Below, piece after piece: positions 44,275 to 52,155 of a DNA stretch of 64,000 nucleotides; the stretch's first letter is position 1, and every line of letters starts with the position of its first letter. The notes under the pieces were generated by a model. The model saw only the letters and a list, made by a program, of their open reading frames with translations, made no database searches and had not been told where the DNA came from. This DNA comes from UBA966 sp046350355 (GTDB lineage: Bacteria; Planctomycetota; Phycisphaerae; Phycisphaerales; SM1A02): contig JAXMAN010000002.1 of the NCBI GenBank assembly GCA_046350355.1, positions 186,001-250,000 of the forward strand, in the 5' to 3' direction. The position numbers and the translations under genes were made by a program.

Positions 44275-47079
44275 ATGCAGATCGCCCGTTTCGCCCCGAC
44301 GCTCCTGTGCGCCTCGCTGTCTCTCTCCGTCTCCGGCGCCGCCCTGGCGCAGGCCGCCGCGCTCCATCCGGAGCGTGAGGCCTTCGCGCAGCAGCACCCC
44401 GGCGTCGGCTTCCTCGAGCAGGGCGACCAGCTCGCGCGCGTCTACGGCCCGGCCTTCTCCAGCGGCGCGACCCCGCACGACAGCGCGACCGCCTTCGTGC
44501 AGGCGCACGCGGAGCTCTTCGGCGTGGCGGCGGCGGATCTCGCTCCCATCGGACCCTTCAAGGACGGCGAGCACCTCGTGCCGCTCATGCCGATGGACGA
44601 CGGCTCGATGAAGTTCACGGCCGTCTACTTCACGCAGCAGGTCAAGGGCGTGCCGGTCTTCCGCGCGTCGCTCAGCGTGCTCGTGCGCAACGAGCCCGGC
44701 TTCCCCGCGGTCCTCGCCGGAAGCACGCTCTGGAACCTCGGCGACTTCGCGGCGACGCTCGAGGGCGTGAACCTCGGCACGCTCCCGTCGTCGAAGCTCC
44801 TCACCGCCAACATCGGCGGACGCTTCGCGACCATCACCGAGACCTCGCCCGCGCGCTACGTCGTGTGGGCGGGCGTCGACCGCGTGAAGGCGACGCCGGC
44901 GCTCGCGGTGCAGTACGAGGTCGCGGGCACGGACTTCGACGGCAACGAGGCGCGCCGCCTCTTCCTGGCCGACGCGAAGACCGGCGCCATCCTCTACGAG
45001 GAGAACCTGGTCTGCCACGCGGTCGGCGGACAGGTCCGTGCGCTCGCGACGCAGGGCAACAACGCGGACACCTGCGCGGCCGAGGTCACCACCGGCATGC
45101 CGTACACCGCGGTGAGCAACGGCTCGACCACCGTCTACGCGGACGCGCTGGGCAACTACTCGATCCCCTACGGCGCGGGCACCTTCGCCTTCACGCTCAG
45201 CGGCAAGTACTTCACGGTGCTCAACAACGGCAACACGAGCAACCTGGCCTACAACCCGAACCTCGCCGACGGCGCGACCTACAACCCGACCTTCAACCCT
45301 GCGAACCTGAACGCGAGCGACCTCGCGCAGGTCAACGCGTACTTCCACGCGAACGTGATCCGCGACCTCGTGCTCGGGGCGGCTCCCGCCTTCCCGACGG
45401 TCTCCACGCAGACCAACGCGTTCCTGATCAACACGAACATCGCGAGCACCTGCAACGCGTACTACACCAACAGCACGATCAACTTCTACTCCGCGGGCGG
45501 CGGCTGCGCGAACACCGCCTTCGGCACCGTCGTGCACCACGAGTACGGGCACAACGTCGTCGAGAAGGGCGGCTCCGGCCAGGGCGCGTACGGCGAGGGC
45601 ATGGGCGACATCCACGGCATGCTGGTGACCGACTCGCCGCTGCTGGGCGTCGGCTTCAGCTCCTGCGGCTCGCCGCTGCGCAACGCGGCCAACACCTGCC
45701 AGTACGACGCCGTGAACTGCTCGAGCTGCGGCAGCGAGATCCACGCCTGCGGCATGCTCATCTCCGGCTGCGTGTGGGACATCCGCAACCAGCTCGTCGT
45801 CACGCGCCCGTCGGACTACCTGACGATCCTGCGCCGCATCTGCGTCAACTCGATCCCGCTGCACGGCCCGATCGCCACGATCGCCGCCGACATCCCGATC
45901 GACTTCCTGACGCTCGACGACGACAACGGCAACATCAACGACGGCACGCCCAACTACGCGGCGATCGCCTACGGCTTCACGGTGCACGGCATCGCCGTGC
46001 CCGCGGTCGCGCCGGTCTCGATCACCTATCCGCAGGGACGCCCCGAGGCGATCTCGCCCGCGGGCGGCACCGCGCTGCACGTGCAGATCAGCCCGCTGGG
46101 TGCGACCCCGACCCCCGGCACCGCGCAGCTCCTGGTCAAGTACGCCGGCGCCGCCGGCTACACCGCGGTCCCGCTGGCCGTCGAGGGCACGAACCTCTAC
46201 ACCGCCAACTTCCCCGCGGGCAACTGCCTGGACGGCGCGAGCTACTACGTGACGGTCGGCACCTCGGGCGGAAACGCCGCCGATCCCGCCAACGCCCCGA
46301 CGGCGGTCTACACCGCCACGCTCGCGTACGACGCGAGCACGCTCACGGCGGACAGCTTCGAGGGCGCGACGACCGGCTGGACGGTCGGCGCCACCGGCGA
46401 CACCGCCACCAACGGCCTCTGGCTGGCCGCGGATCCCGCGGGCACCGGCTGGTCGGGCGGCAACGTCGCGCAGCCCGAGGATGACGCGACCGCGGCTCCC
46501 GGCACCAAGGCCTGGATCACCGGCAACGGCACCGGCGGCACGACCTCCGCGGCCCGCACGCAGGCGGACGTCGACGGCGGCACCACGACGCTGACCTCGC
46601 CCGCCTACGACTGCAGCGGCAGCGGGGCGGCCTACCTGCGCTACTCGCGCTGGTACGCCGGCTGGCAGAACAGCACGACCGCCTCGACCGGCGACTCGCT
46701 GGTCGTGCAGGTCTCCGCCGACAACGGCGCGACCTGGGTCACGGTGGAGACGGTGAACACGAACGCCGGCGCCTGGGTCGCCCGCTCGGTGAAGCTCAAC
46801 GACTTCATCACGCCCAGCGCGCAGGTCCGCGTCCGCTTCCGCGCCACCGACAGCGGCACGGACTCCACGGTCGAGGCCGGCATCGACGAGTTCAGCATCC
46901 AGCTCATCTCGTGCACTCCTTCGCTGCAGGGCGACCTCAACGGCGACGGCAAGGTCGACGGCAGCGACCTCGGCCTGCTGCTCGCGCAGTGGGGCGGGAC
47001 CGGCGCCGCCGACCTCAACGGCGACGGGATCGTCGACGGCGGCGACCTCGGCGTGCTCCTGGCGAACTGGCACCCCTGA
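44275..47079 (+). CDS. Secreted thermolysin/M36-like metalloprotease with dockerin-like repeats
   Basis: 934 residues. Signal peptide (LSLSVSGAALAQA, cleavage near 26). The FTP-type propeptide occupies about 30-230 (DSATAFVQAHAELFG...QVKGVPVFRASLSV). The zinc protease core has HEYGH at 422-426, with a candidate third ligand Glu441 in YGEGMGD. C-terminal to it is a beta-sandwich region with an MAM/immune-inhibitor-like pattern (SFEGATTGW...; about 695-870). The end has two dockerin-like calcium loops (DLNGDGKVDGSDLG and DLNGDGIVDGGDLG) separated by 20 residues. In Phycisphaerae such ends are common; whether they dock to cohesins is unknown. Confidence 0.85.
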   Translation: MQIARFAPTLLCASLSLSVSGAALAQAAALHPEREAFAQQHPGVGFLEQGDQLARVYGPAFSSGATPHDSATAFVQAHAELFGVAAADLAPIGPFKDGEHLVPLMPMDDGSMKFTAVYFTQQVKGVPVFRASLSVLVRNEPGFPAVLAGSTLWNLGDFAATLEGVNLGTLPSSKLLTANIGGRFATITETSPARYVVWAGVDRVKATPALAVQYEVAGTDFDGNEARRLFLADAKTGAILYEENLVCHAVGGQVRALATQGNNADTCAAEVTTGMPYTAVSNGSTTVYADALGNYSIPYGAGTFAFTLSGKYFTVLNNGNTSNLAYNPNLADGATYNPTFNPANLNASDLAQVNAYFHANVIRDLVLGAAPAFPTVSTQTNAFLINTNIASTCNAYYTNSTINFYSAGGGCANTAFGTVVHHEYGHNVVEKGGSGQGAYGEGMGDIHGMLVTDSPLLGVGFSSCGSPLRNAANTCQYDAVNCSSCGSEIHACGMLISGCVWDIRNQLVVTRPSDYLTILRRICVNSIPLHGPIATIAADIPIDFLTLDDDNGNINDGTPNYAAIAYGFTVHGIAVPAVAPVSITYPQGRPEAISPAGGTALHVQISPLGATPTPGTAQLLVKYAGAAGYTAVPLAVEGTNLYTANFPAGNCLDGASYYVTVGTSGGNAADPANAPTAVYTATLAYDASTLTADSFEGATTGWTVGATGDTATNGLWLAADPAGTGWSGGNVAQPEDDATAAPGTKAWITGNGTGGTTSAARTQADVDGGTTTLTSPAYDCSGSGAAYLRYSRWYAGWQNSTTASTGDSLVVQVSADNGATWVTVETVNTNAGAWVARSVKLNDFITPSAQVRVRFRATDSGTDSTVEAGIDEFSIQLISCTPSLQGDLNGDGKVDGSDLGLLLAQWGGTGAADLNGDGIVDGGDLGVLLANWHP

Positions 47080-47095
47080 CCCAGAACCCGCACCG

Positions 47096-47614
47096 ATGAC
47101 CTCCCATCGCTGGCTGGCGGTGCGGAGCGTCCGCAACGGACGCGGCATCGTCGCGCTGCGCGCCTTCGCGCGCGGCGCGACGGTGCTGCGCATCCGCGGC
47201 CGGCTGCTCCACAGCGACGCGCTCTGGCGCGCGTGGGAGCGCGACCCGCGGCTGGCGGCCAACTGCTTCCGCTACGACCAGGAGCGCTACCTCAGCCCGC
47301 GGGGCACGGTCGCGGACTTCGCGAACCACTCGTGCCGGCCCAACACCGCCATCGTGCGCGTCCGCGGCGGCCTGGCGCTGCGGGCGCTGCGGCGGATCGA
47401 GCGCGGCGAGGAGATCCTCCACGACTACGCGACGCTGCTGGGCGCCGACGACGTCTGGACGATGCGCTGCAACTGCGGCGAACGGGGCTGCCGCAAGGTG
47501 GTGCGCCGCTTCGACGCGCTGCCGACGGCGGTGCTGGCGCGCTACCTGCGGCTGCGCGCGATTCCCCGGCACATCCTGGAGACGGCGCCGGAGCGCGTCC
47601 GCCGCGGCCGCTAG
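47096..47614 (+). CDS. SET-domain protein, putative lysine methyltransferase
   Basis: 172 residues, a complete small SET domain. N-terminal GRGIVALRAFARGATV matches the SET-I start; ADFANHSCRPNT (NHS at 77-79) is the SAM-pocket motif; IERGEEILHDYA carries the catalytic Tyr111; CNCGERGC (Cys125, 127 and 132) resembles the post-SET zinc motif. Family enzymes methylate protein lysines. Bacterial copies are scattered (chlamydiae, planctomycetes) and targets are rarely known. It lies 16 bases after the metalloprotease and its last four bases overlap the STAS gene. No Shine-Dalgarno sequence is seen. Confidence 0.87.
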   Translation: MTSHRWLAVRSVRNGRGIVALRAFARGATVLRIRGRLLHSDALWRAWERDPRLAANCFRYDQERYLSPRGTVADFANHSCRPNTAIVRVRGGLALRALRRIERGEEILHDYATLLGADDVWTMRCNCGERGCRKVVRRFDALPTAVLARYLRLRAIPRHILETAPERVRRGR

Positions 47615-47964
47615 CTGGCCCGCTCGCCGCGGAAGGCCAGCCGGGCCTGCGAGACATCGGGATACATCTCGAAGAGCCCATCCAGGCGCGCGATGCGCAT
47701 CACCTGGACGGCCATGCCGCGCAGCCCCGCCAGGCGCACGACGCCGCCGTGCTGCTTCATGCGCTTGTGCAGCATGATGAGCTTCGCGAGGCCCGCGCTG
47801 GAGAGCACATCGAGCTTCGAGCAGTCGACGATGACCCCCTTCATGCCGCAGTCGATCGCGCGCTGCACCACTTCCTCGATCTGCGCGGCCGTCGAGGCGT
47901 TCAGTCCGCCGTCGGCGACGATCACGATGACCGACTCGTCGGCCTCGCCCAGGTAGGTCTCCAT
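47611..47964 (-). CDS. STAS-domain anti-anti-sigma factor-like protein
   Basis: 117 residues of the SpoIIAA/RsbV type. The motif LDVLSSAGLAKLIMLHKRM carries the usual phosphorylatable Ser (Ser55 or 56). Such proteins sequester an anti-sigma kinase, or act in other signalling circuits. No RsbW-type kinase is nearby, but a histidine kinase starts 400 bases away on the opposite strand. The ATG at 47964 lies 7 nt after TACGCT and has no Shine-Dalgarno sequence. Confidence 0.88.
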   Translation of the reverse strand: METYLGEADESVIVIVADGGLNASTAAQIEEVVQRAIDCGMKGVIVDCSKLDVLSSAGLAKLIMLHKRMKQHGGVVRLAGLRGMAVQVMRIARLDGLFEMYPDVSQARLAFRGERAS

Positions 47965-47971
47965 GGCGGCA

Positions 47972-47977
47972 AGCGTA
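47972..47977 (-). promoter_or_regulatory. -10-like hexamer TACGCT of the STAS gene
   Basis: It lies 7 nt before the ATG at 47964; this spacing predicts a leaderless mRNA. Confidence 0.4.
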
Positions 47978-47988
47978 CCGCGCGCGGC

Positions 47989-48336
47989 TCACGCCTCCGG
48001 GCGGCGCCAGCCGGAGTCGGGGTCCTTCGCCAGCACGGCGGCGCTCTGGCGGACGCAGCGGCGGCAGGCGATCGCCTGGGCGCGGCGCGGGCTGGTCCAC
48101 GCGGGCTCGTCGCGCGTCTCGAGGCAGAGCGAGCAGGGCTGGGGCGCGGTGCCCTCCGCGGGCGCCGCCGCCGCGAGCACCAGCGCGCGGTACGCCTGCG
48201 CGAGGCAGCCGCCGCAGATGCACGCGCCGTGGTGGCCCTCCACCATCGGCAGCTCGTGCGTCCACGGCGCCTCGCAGAAGTCGCAGAGGATGTCCGACAT
48301 CTGCACGTCGTCGGGATTGCAGCCGGGCCGATGCAT
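47989..48336 (-). CDS. Free-standing tandem ClpX-type zinc-ribbon protein
   Basis: 115 residues with four CxxC pairs: Cys18/21, 41/44, 68/71 and 91/94. Each half has CxxC-x19-CxxC, the spacing of the C4 zinc domain at the N-terminus of ClpX, and the first (CDFCEAP...CICGGCL) closely matches ClpX wording. No AAA+ domain follows, so this appears to be two such domains alone. In ClpX the domain dimerises and recruits adaptors and substrates; a role as an adaptor is inference. The ATG at 48336 is chosen because a TACGCT element lies 10 nt upstream; there is no Shine-Dalgarno sequence. Confidence 0.7.
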   Translation of the reverse strand: MHRPGCNPDDVQMSDILCDFCEAPWTHELPMVEGHHGACICGGCLAQAYRALVLAAAAPAEGTAPQPCSLCLETRDEPAWTSPRRAQAIACRRCVRQSAAVLAKDPDSGWRRPEA

Positions 48337-48346
48337 CGGGGGGCGA

Positions 48347-48356
48347 AGCGTATCAT
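48347..48356. promoter_or_regulatory. Overlapping divergent -10-like elements TATCAT / TACGCT
   Basis: Plus strand TATCAT (48351-48356) ends 7 nt before the ATG at 48364. Minus strand TACGCT (48352-48347) ends 10 nt before the ATG at 48336. The two share two base pairs, so one short element serves both directions, and both transcripts would be leaderless. Confidence 0.5.
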
Positions 48357-48363
48357 CGCGCAC

Positions 48364-49698
48364 ATGCCCCGCAGGACGGGTTCGCTCGCCGCACGCGCGC
48401 TGGTGCGCTTCGCCTCCGGGATGGCGCTCATCCTGCTGATCATCGTGGGCGGCGCGTGGTGGCTTGGACTGCGCGCGCTGGACGACATCCGCAGCGAGCT
48501 CGAGTCGCGCCCGCCCGAGGTGGCGGGGGCCGTGGAGCCGGGCGCATCCCCGGCGCCGGGCGCGCCCGCCACGCCCGCCACGACGCCCGCGCCCGTCGGC
48601 GGCGCCGGCCTCGAGGCCGCGGAGTACGACCTCCTCATGCTGCGCTGGCTGCTCGTGGGCGGGAGCCTGCTGGCCGTCGGCGCGACGGTGAGCTTCTTCT
48701 GGGTGATCCTGCAGCGCCAGGTGCTGACGCCGCTGCGCCAGCTGCGCGACACCGCCGAGCGCGTCGGCCGCGGCGACCTCGGCGCGCGCGCGCAGGTGCG
48801 CACCGGCGACGAGCTGGAGTCCTTCGCCGACGCCTTCAACGGCATGCTCGACGAGAGCGAGCGCGGCCGCCGCCAGCTCACCGCGATGAACCAGGCGCTG
48901 GACCTCAAGGTGGGCGAGCTGAGCGAGGCGAACGTCGGCCTGGGCGAGTCCAACCGCCTCAAGAGCGAGTTCCTGGCGAACGTGAGCCACGAGCTGCGCA
49001 CGCCGCTGAACTCGATCATCGGCTTCGCGGACCTGCTGGAGGAGCTCGCGCGCGCGGACCCCGCCGCGGATCCCAAGCGCGTCCGCTACATCCAGAACAT
49101 CCAGCGCAGCGGCCGCTCGCTGCTGGACATGATCAACGAGCTGCTGGACATGGCCAAGATCGAGGCCGGCCGCATGGAGGTCACGATCGCGCCGACCTCG
49201 GTCGCGGACCTGCTCGAGGGACTGCAGACGATCATGCGCCCGCTCGCGCAGCAGAAGCGCATCGAGGTGGAGCTTCGCACGCCCGCGGACCTGCCGCGCG
49301 TCGAGACGGACGCGGGCAAGCTGCAGCAGATCCTCTACAACTTCCTGAGCAACGCGGTGAAGTTCAGCCCGGAGGATGGCGTGATCATCGTCGGCGCGGA
49401 GCCGGTCGAGCGCGACGGCGCGGTCGCGGCGCTGCGCGTCGCCGTCACCGACCACGGCCCCGGCATCCCCGAGGACATGCAGGACACGATCTTCGAGAAG
49501 TTCCGCCAGGTCGACGCGAGCCACACGCGCCGCGCGGGCGGCACCGGCCTGGGGCTGGCGATCTGCCGCGAGCTCGCCGACCTGCTCGGCTGCACCGTGG
49601 GCATCGTCAGCAAGCCCGGCCGCGGCAGCACCTTCTGGGTCGAGGTGCCGCTGGTCCACAAGCCCAAGGCGCTGAAGCCGCTGCTGCCGGTGGCGTGA
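48364..49698 (+). CDS. Membrane sensor histidine kinase
   Basis: 444 residues. Two membrane helices (about 16-35 and 93-117) flank a short Pro/Ala-rich extracytoplasmic loop of about 55 residues, too small for a typical ligand domain. HAMP spans about 118-170, then a coiled coil, then HisKA with His209 in the SHELRTPLNSIIG box, and HATPase_c with N (LSNAVKFS), G1 (DHGPGIP), F (FEKFRQ) and G2 (GGTGLGLAI) boxes. No response regulator is adjacent, so this is an orphan kinase. The start has no Shine-Dalgarno sequence and lies 7 nt after TATCAT. The stop is three bases from that of the opposite gene cluster. Confidence 0.93.
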   Translation: MPRRTGSLAARALVRFASGMALILLIIVGGAWWLGLRALDDIRSELESRPPEVAGAVEPGASPAPGAPATPATTPAPVGGAGLEAAEYDLLMLRWLLVGGSLLAVGATVSFFWVILQRQVLTPLRQLRDTAERVGRGDLGARAQVRTGDELESFADAFNGMLDESERGRRQLTAMNQALDLKVGELSEANVGLGESNRLKSEFLANVSHELRTPLNSIIGFADLLEELARADPAADPKRVRYIQNIQRSGRSLLDMINELLDMAKIEAGRMEVTIAPTSVADLLEGLQTIMRPLAQQKRIEVELRTPADLPRVETDAGKLQQILYNFLSNAVKFSPEDGVIIVGAEPVERDGAVAALRVAVTDHGPGIPEDMQDTIFEKFRQVDASHTRRAGGTGLGLAICRELADLLGCTVGIVSKPGRGSTFWVEVPLVHKPKALKPLLPVA

Positions 49699-49701
49699 CC
49701 G

Positions 49702-52155
49702 TCAGGGCGCGCGGACCGGCGGCGCGGCGGCGGCGTCGTCGCAGTTGGCGCGCAGGCGCGCGAGGGCGGGGCCGAGGCGGAAGTAGGAGGTGGGGGCCGC
49801 CGGCTTCGGGGCACAGCGCTCCGGCACCAGCAGGACGATGGGGGAGCTGGCGACGGATTCGATGCCCCGTCGAAGCGCTGGCCTGAGGAAATCGCTCGGA
49901 GGTCGGCCCAGCCGCTGCGACGCCGCGCGGGTTCGGTCGCCGAGGGCACGCAGCAATTCGGTGCAGCGAGTCTCGATCGCGGCAATCTGCGGCTGCTGCA
50001 GGGGCCGCTCGGCGTCGTCCAGGCACAGGACGAGTCGATCGACCGAGCTCCAGAGCGTGGCCGGATCGGCGTAGCTGGCCGGATCCGTCGTCCATGCGCT
50101 GAGGGCGGCCCATCGGACGGCGTCCTGGTCGCGCAGCGCCGGGGCGATCGCGGACCGGAGCGCGTCCTGCGCGCGGACGTATCCCGCTTCCGCGGCCTTG
50201 TCCTGCTCTTCGACCGCCTTGGACCGCGCGGGGTAGTCATCGGTGGGAATGCGCCGCTCCCGTGACGCCTGGCTGAATTCCTGCCGCGCCCGATCCGCCG
50301 CGGCGTTCGCCTCCAGCGCGGCGCGGATGTCGGCGAGCGCCGGCGAAGCCGCAAGGATCGCGGCACGGCGTCCTTGAACGCTGAGTGGACCCCGCAGCAG
50401 CACGGCGGCCACTGGCGGCGTGCCGTGCTGACGGCCGACTCCCAGCGAAGCCTGCCGCGCGACCCGATACCACTCGAGGATCGGGTCCGCCTCCGGCACA
50501 TCGAGCACCGCCGCGACGGACGCTGCGATCTCCCGGTCGATCGAGTCGGCCGCGGCACGCGCATCGTCGTACGGGCGCCGCAACTGCTCGTAGTCGTTTG
50601 TCCGGACCATGCGGTCCGGGCTCAGGGCCGCGGCGATCGGCCCGACCTCGTTCTCCCACCGGCGACGAGCGTGATCGAACATCTCCGCGAAAAGCCCACG
50701 CTTTCGGTCGTCGAGCCCAAGCAAATTCGCGAGCAGCGCCTGGTCCTCGGGCAAGTAGCCCTCGGGAATGCCCGAGGCGTAGACGGGCAGCGCCTTCACC
50801 ATGGCGATGCCCCGATTGATCTCCTGCGTGAAACCCTCGCACCACTCCGGATCCAGGAGCGCCTCTCGCGTGACCTCGATGGACGCGCTCTCGTCGGCGA
50901 AGAAGGCGAGCCCCTCGATCGCGCCGATGGCCGCGCGCGCCTTGATCGCGCGGGCTTTGCGTTCGGGCATCGTGTCGGGGATCACGCCCGTGAGCAGCCA
51001 GGTGTCGAAGGAGCTGGCGCGGATCGCGCGGTCGTCCGCGATCCACGCGCGCCCGATCTCGTGCAGGTGGCGGCGGCCGTCGACGCTCAGGTCGGGCGAG
51101 AGCGTGAGCTGCGCGATGATCGGGCCAATCGGCTCGTGGTCGCGGGTGTCGTCCAGCCCGCGGATCGCGGACGGGGGCTTGCTCGTGCCCGCGATGCGCG
51201 CGAACCAGCCGTCGAAGAAGCGGGCGCGCATGGCGGGATCCAGCCGCTCCGCGATCGCAGCGCACGCGGTGCGCTGTCCCACGAGGATCCGATCGCGGAC
51301 CTCTTCGTTCTTCGACCAGTCCTGCAGCCGCTCTCGCAGACTCGCGGAGGGCTCGTTCTTGCCGGGTTGTCCCGGGGACGAACGCCGTCCCTGCGACATG
51401 AAGATCTCACGCTCGTCCGCCATCGCCTGCTGGTAGGTGCGGCCACCCAGCGCGCGATCGAGCTCGCGTGCGTCCTCGGCGCAGCGCTCGAAGATGAACT
51501 TGCGTGCGTCCAGGTACGCGCGGCGCCGCTCCTGCGCGGCGCTGGCGGCGAGCTCGATGCGCGTGCGGAAGACGGAACGATCTCGCAGTTCGGCATCCTT
51601 CACTGGCTCGGAAGCGAGCCAGTTGCCGACATCCGGCACCCAGAGTGATCCCCAGCCAGGAAACGCCGCAGACGTCCGCGCCATCGCCTGCACCACCGAC
51701 TCGAGGTCGCGGCACTGCTCGACGACCACGCGATCCTCCGGACGTGCCGTCGCTTCGAGCAGCTCGGCGAAGAGCGCCTCGCGCAGCCGGTCCTCGGCGG
51801 CGAGGATCTGGTCGTCGAGCGCCTGCCGGCGCATCTCCCGCGCGACGCCCATGTACCGGATGTCCGGCGCCGCCTCGTCGGGAGGATCGTTCGCGAGGCG
51901 CGCCTCGCACGCCGGAAGCACCTCCTCCTGGAATCGCTCCGCGTACCGCAGCCACGCCTCCACGAAGCGCTCCGGCGGGATCGCGACGCCCGCCCGCGAG
52001 AGGCGCGAGGCGAGCCGGTCGGGCGAGATCGGCTCGGCGAGGGGGGATTGCGCTCCGGCGTGGCGCGGGGCGAGGGCGAATGCGAACGCGCACGCAAGAA
52101 GCGCGGCGATCGCGCCGAAACGGTGGGGACGCGAGCGTGTTGCGGTGGCGTGCAT
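49702..52155 (-). CDS. Large secreted protein, third member of a tandem paralogue family
   Basis: 817 residues, not recognised as any known family. Signal peptide (AALLACAFAFALAPRHAGAQ). Shares collinear blocks with the two upstream genes: LSRAGVAIPPERFVEAW near the N-terminus, FFDGWFARIAGTSKPPSAI near 325, IGRAWIADDRAIRA at 367-380 and IGAIEGLAFFADESASIEV after it. The rest is diverged, so it split earliest. Predicted all-helical, without membrane segments after the signal. Its ATG shares a base with the upstream stop (TGATG), so translation is coupled. Its stop lies 3 bases from the convergent kinase gene. Confidence 0.75.
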   Translation of the reverse strand: MHATATRSRPHRFGAIAALLACAFAFALAPRHAGAQSPLAEPISPDRLASRLSRAGVAIPPERFVEAWLRYAERFQEEVLPACEARLANDPPDEAAPDIRYMGVAREMRRQALDDQILAAEDRLREALFAELLEATARPEDRVVVEQCRDLESVVQAMARTSAAFPGWGSLWVPDVGNWLASEPVKDAELRDRSVFRTRIELAASAAQERRRAYLDARKFIFERCAEDARELDRALGGRTYQQAMADEREIFMSQGRRSSPGQPGKNEPSASLRERLQDWSKNEEVRDRILVGQRTACAAIAERLDPAMRARFFDGWFARIAGTSKPPSAIRGLDDTRDHEPIGPIIAQLTLSPDLSVDGRRHLHEIGRAWIADDRAIRASSFDTWLLTGVIPDTMPERKARAIKARAAIGAIEGLAFFADESASIEVTREALLDPEWCEGFTQEINRGIAMVKALPVYASGIPEGYLPEDQALLANLLGLDDRKRGLFAEMFDHARRRWENEVGPIAAALSPDRMVRTNDYEQLRRPYDDARAAADSIDREIAASVAAVLDVPEADPILEWYRVARQASLGVGRQHGTPPVAAVLLRGPLSVQGRRAAILAASPALADIRAALEANAAADRARQEFSQASRERRIPTDDYPARSKAVEEQDKAAEAGYVRAQDALRSAIAPALRDQDAVRWAALSAWTTDPASYADPATLWSSVDRLVLCLDDAERPLQQPQIAAIETRCTELLRALGDRTRAASQRLGRPPSDFLRPALRRGIESVASSPIVLLVPERCAPKPAAPTSYFRLGPALARLRANCDDAAAAPPVRAP

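Noticed and set aside
48300..48300. ATG at 48300 as start of the zinc-ribbon protein
   Set aside because: It has neither a ribosome site nor a spaced hexamer; the ATG at 48336 fits the leaderless pattern. It remains possible.
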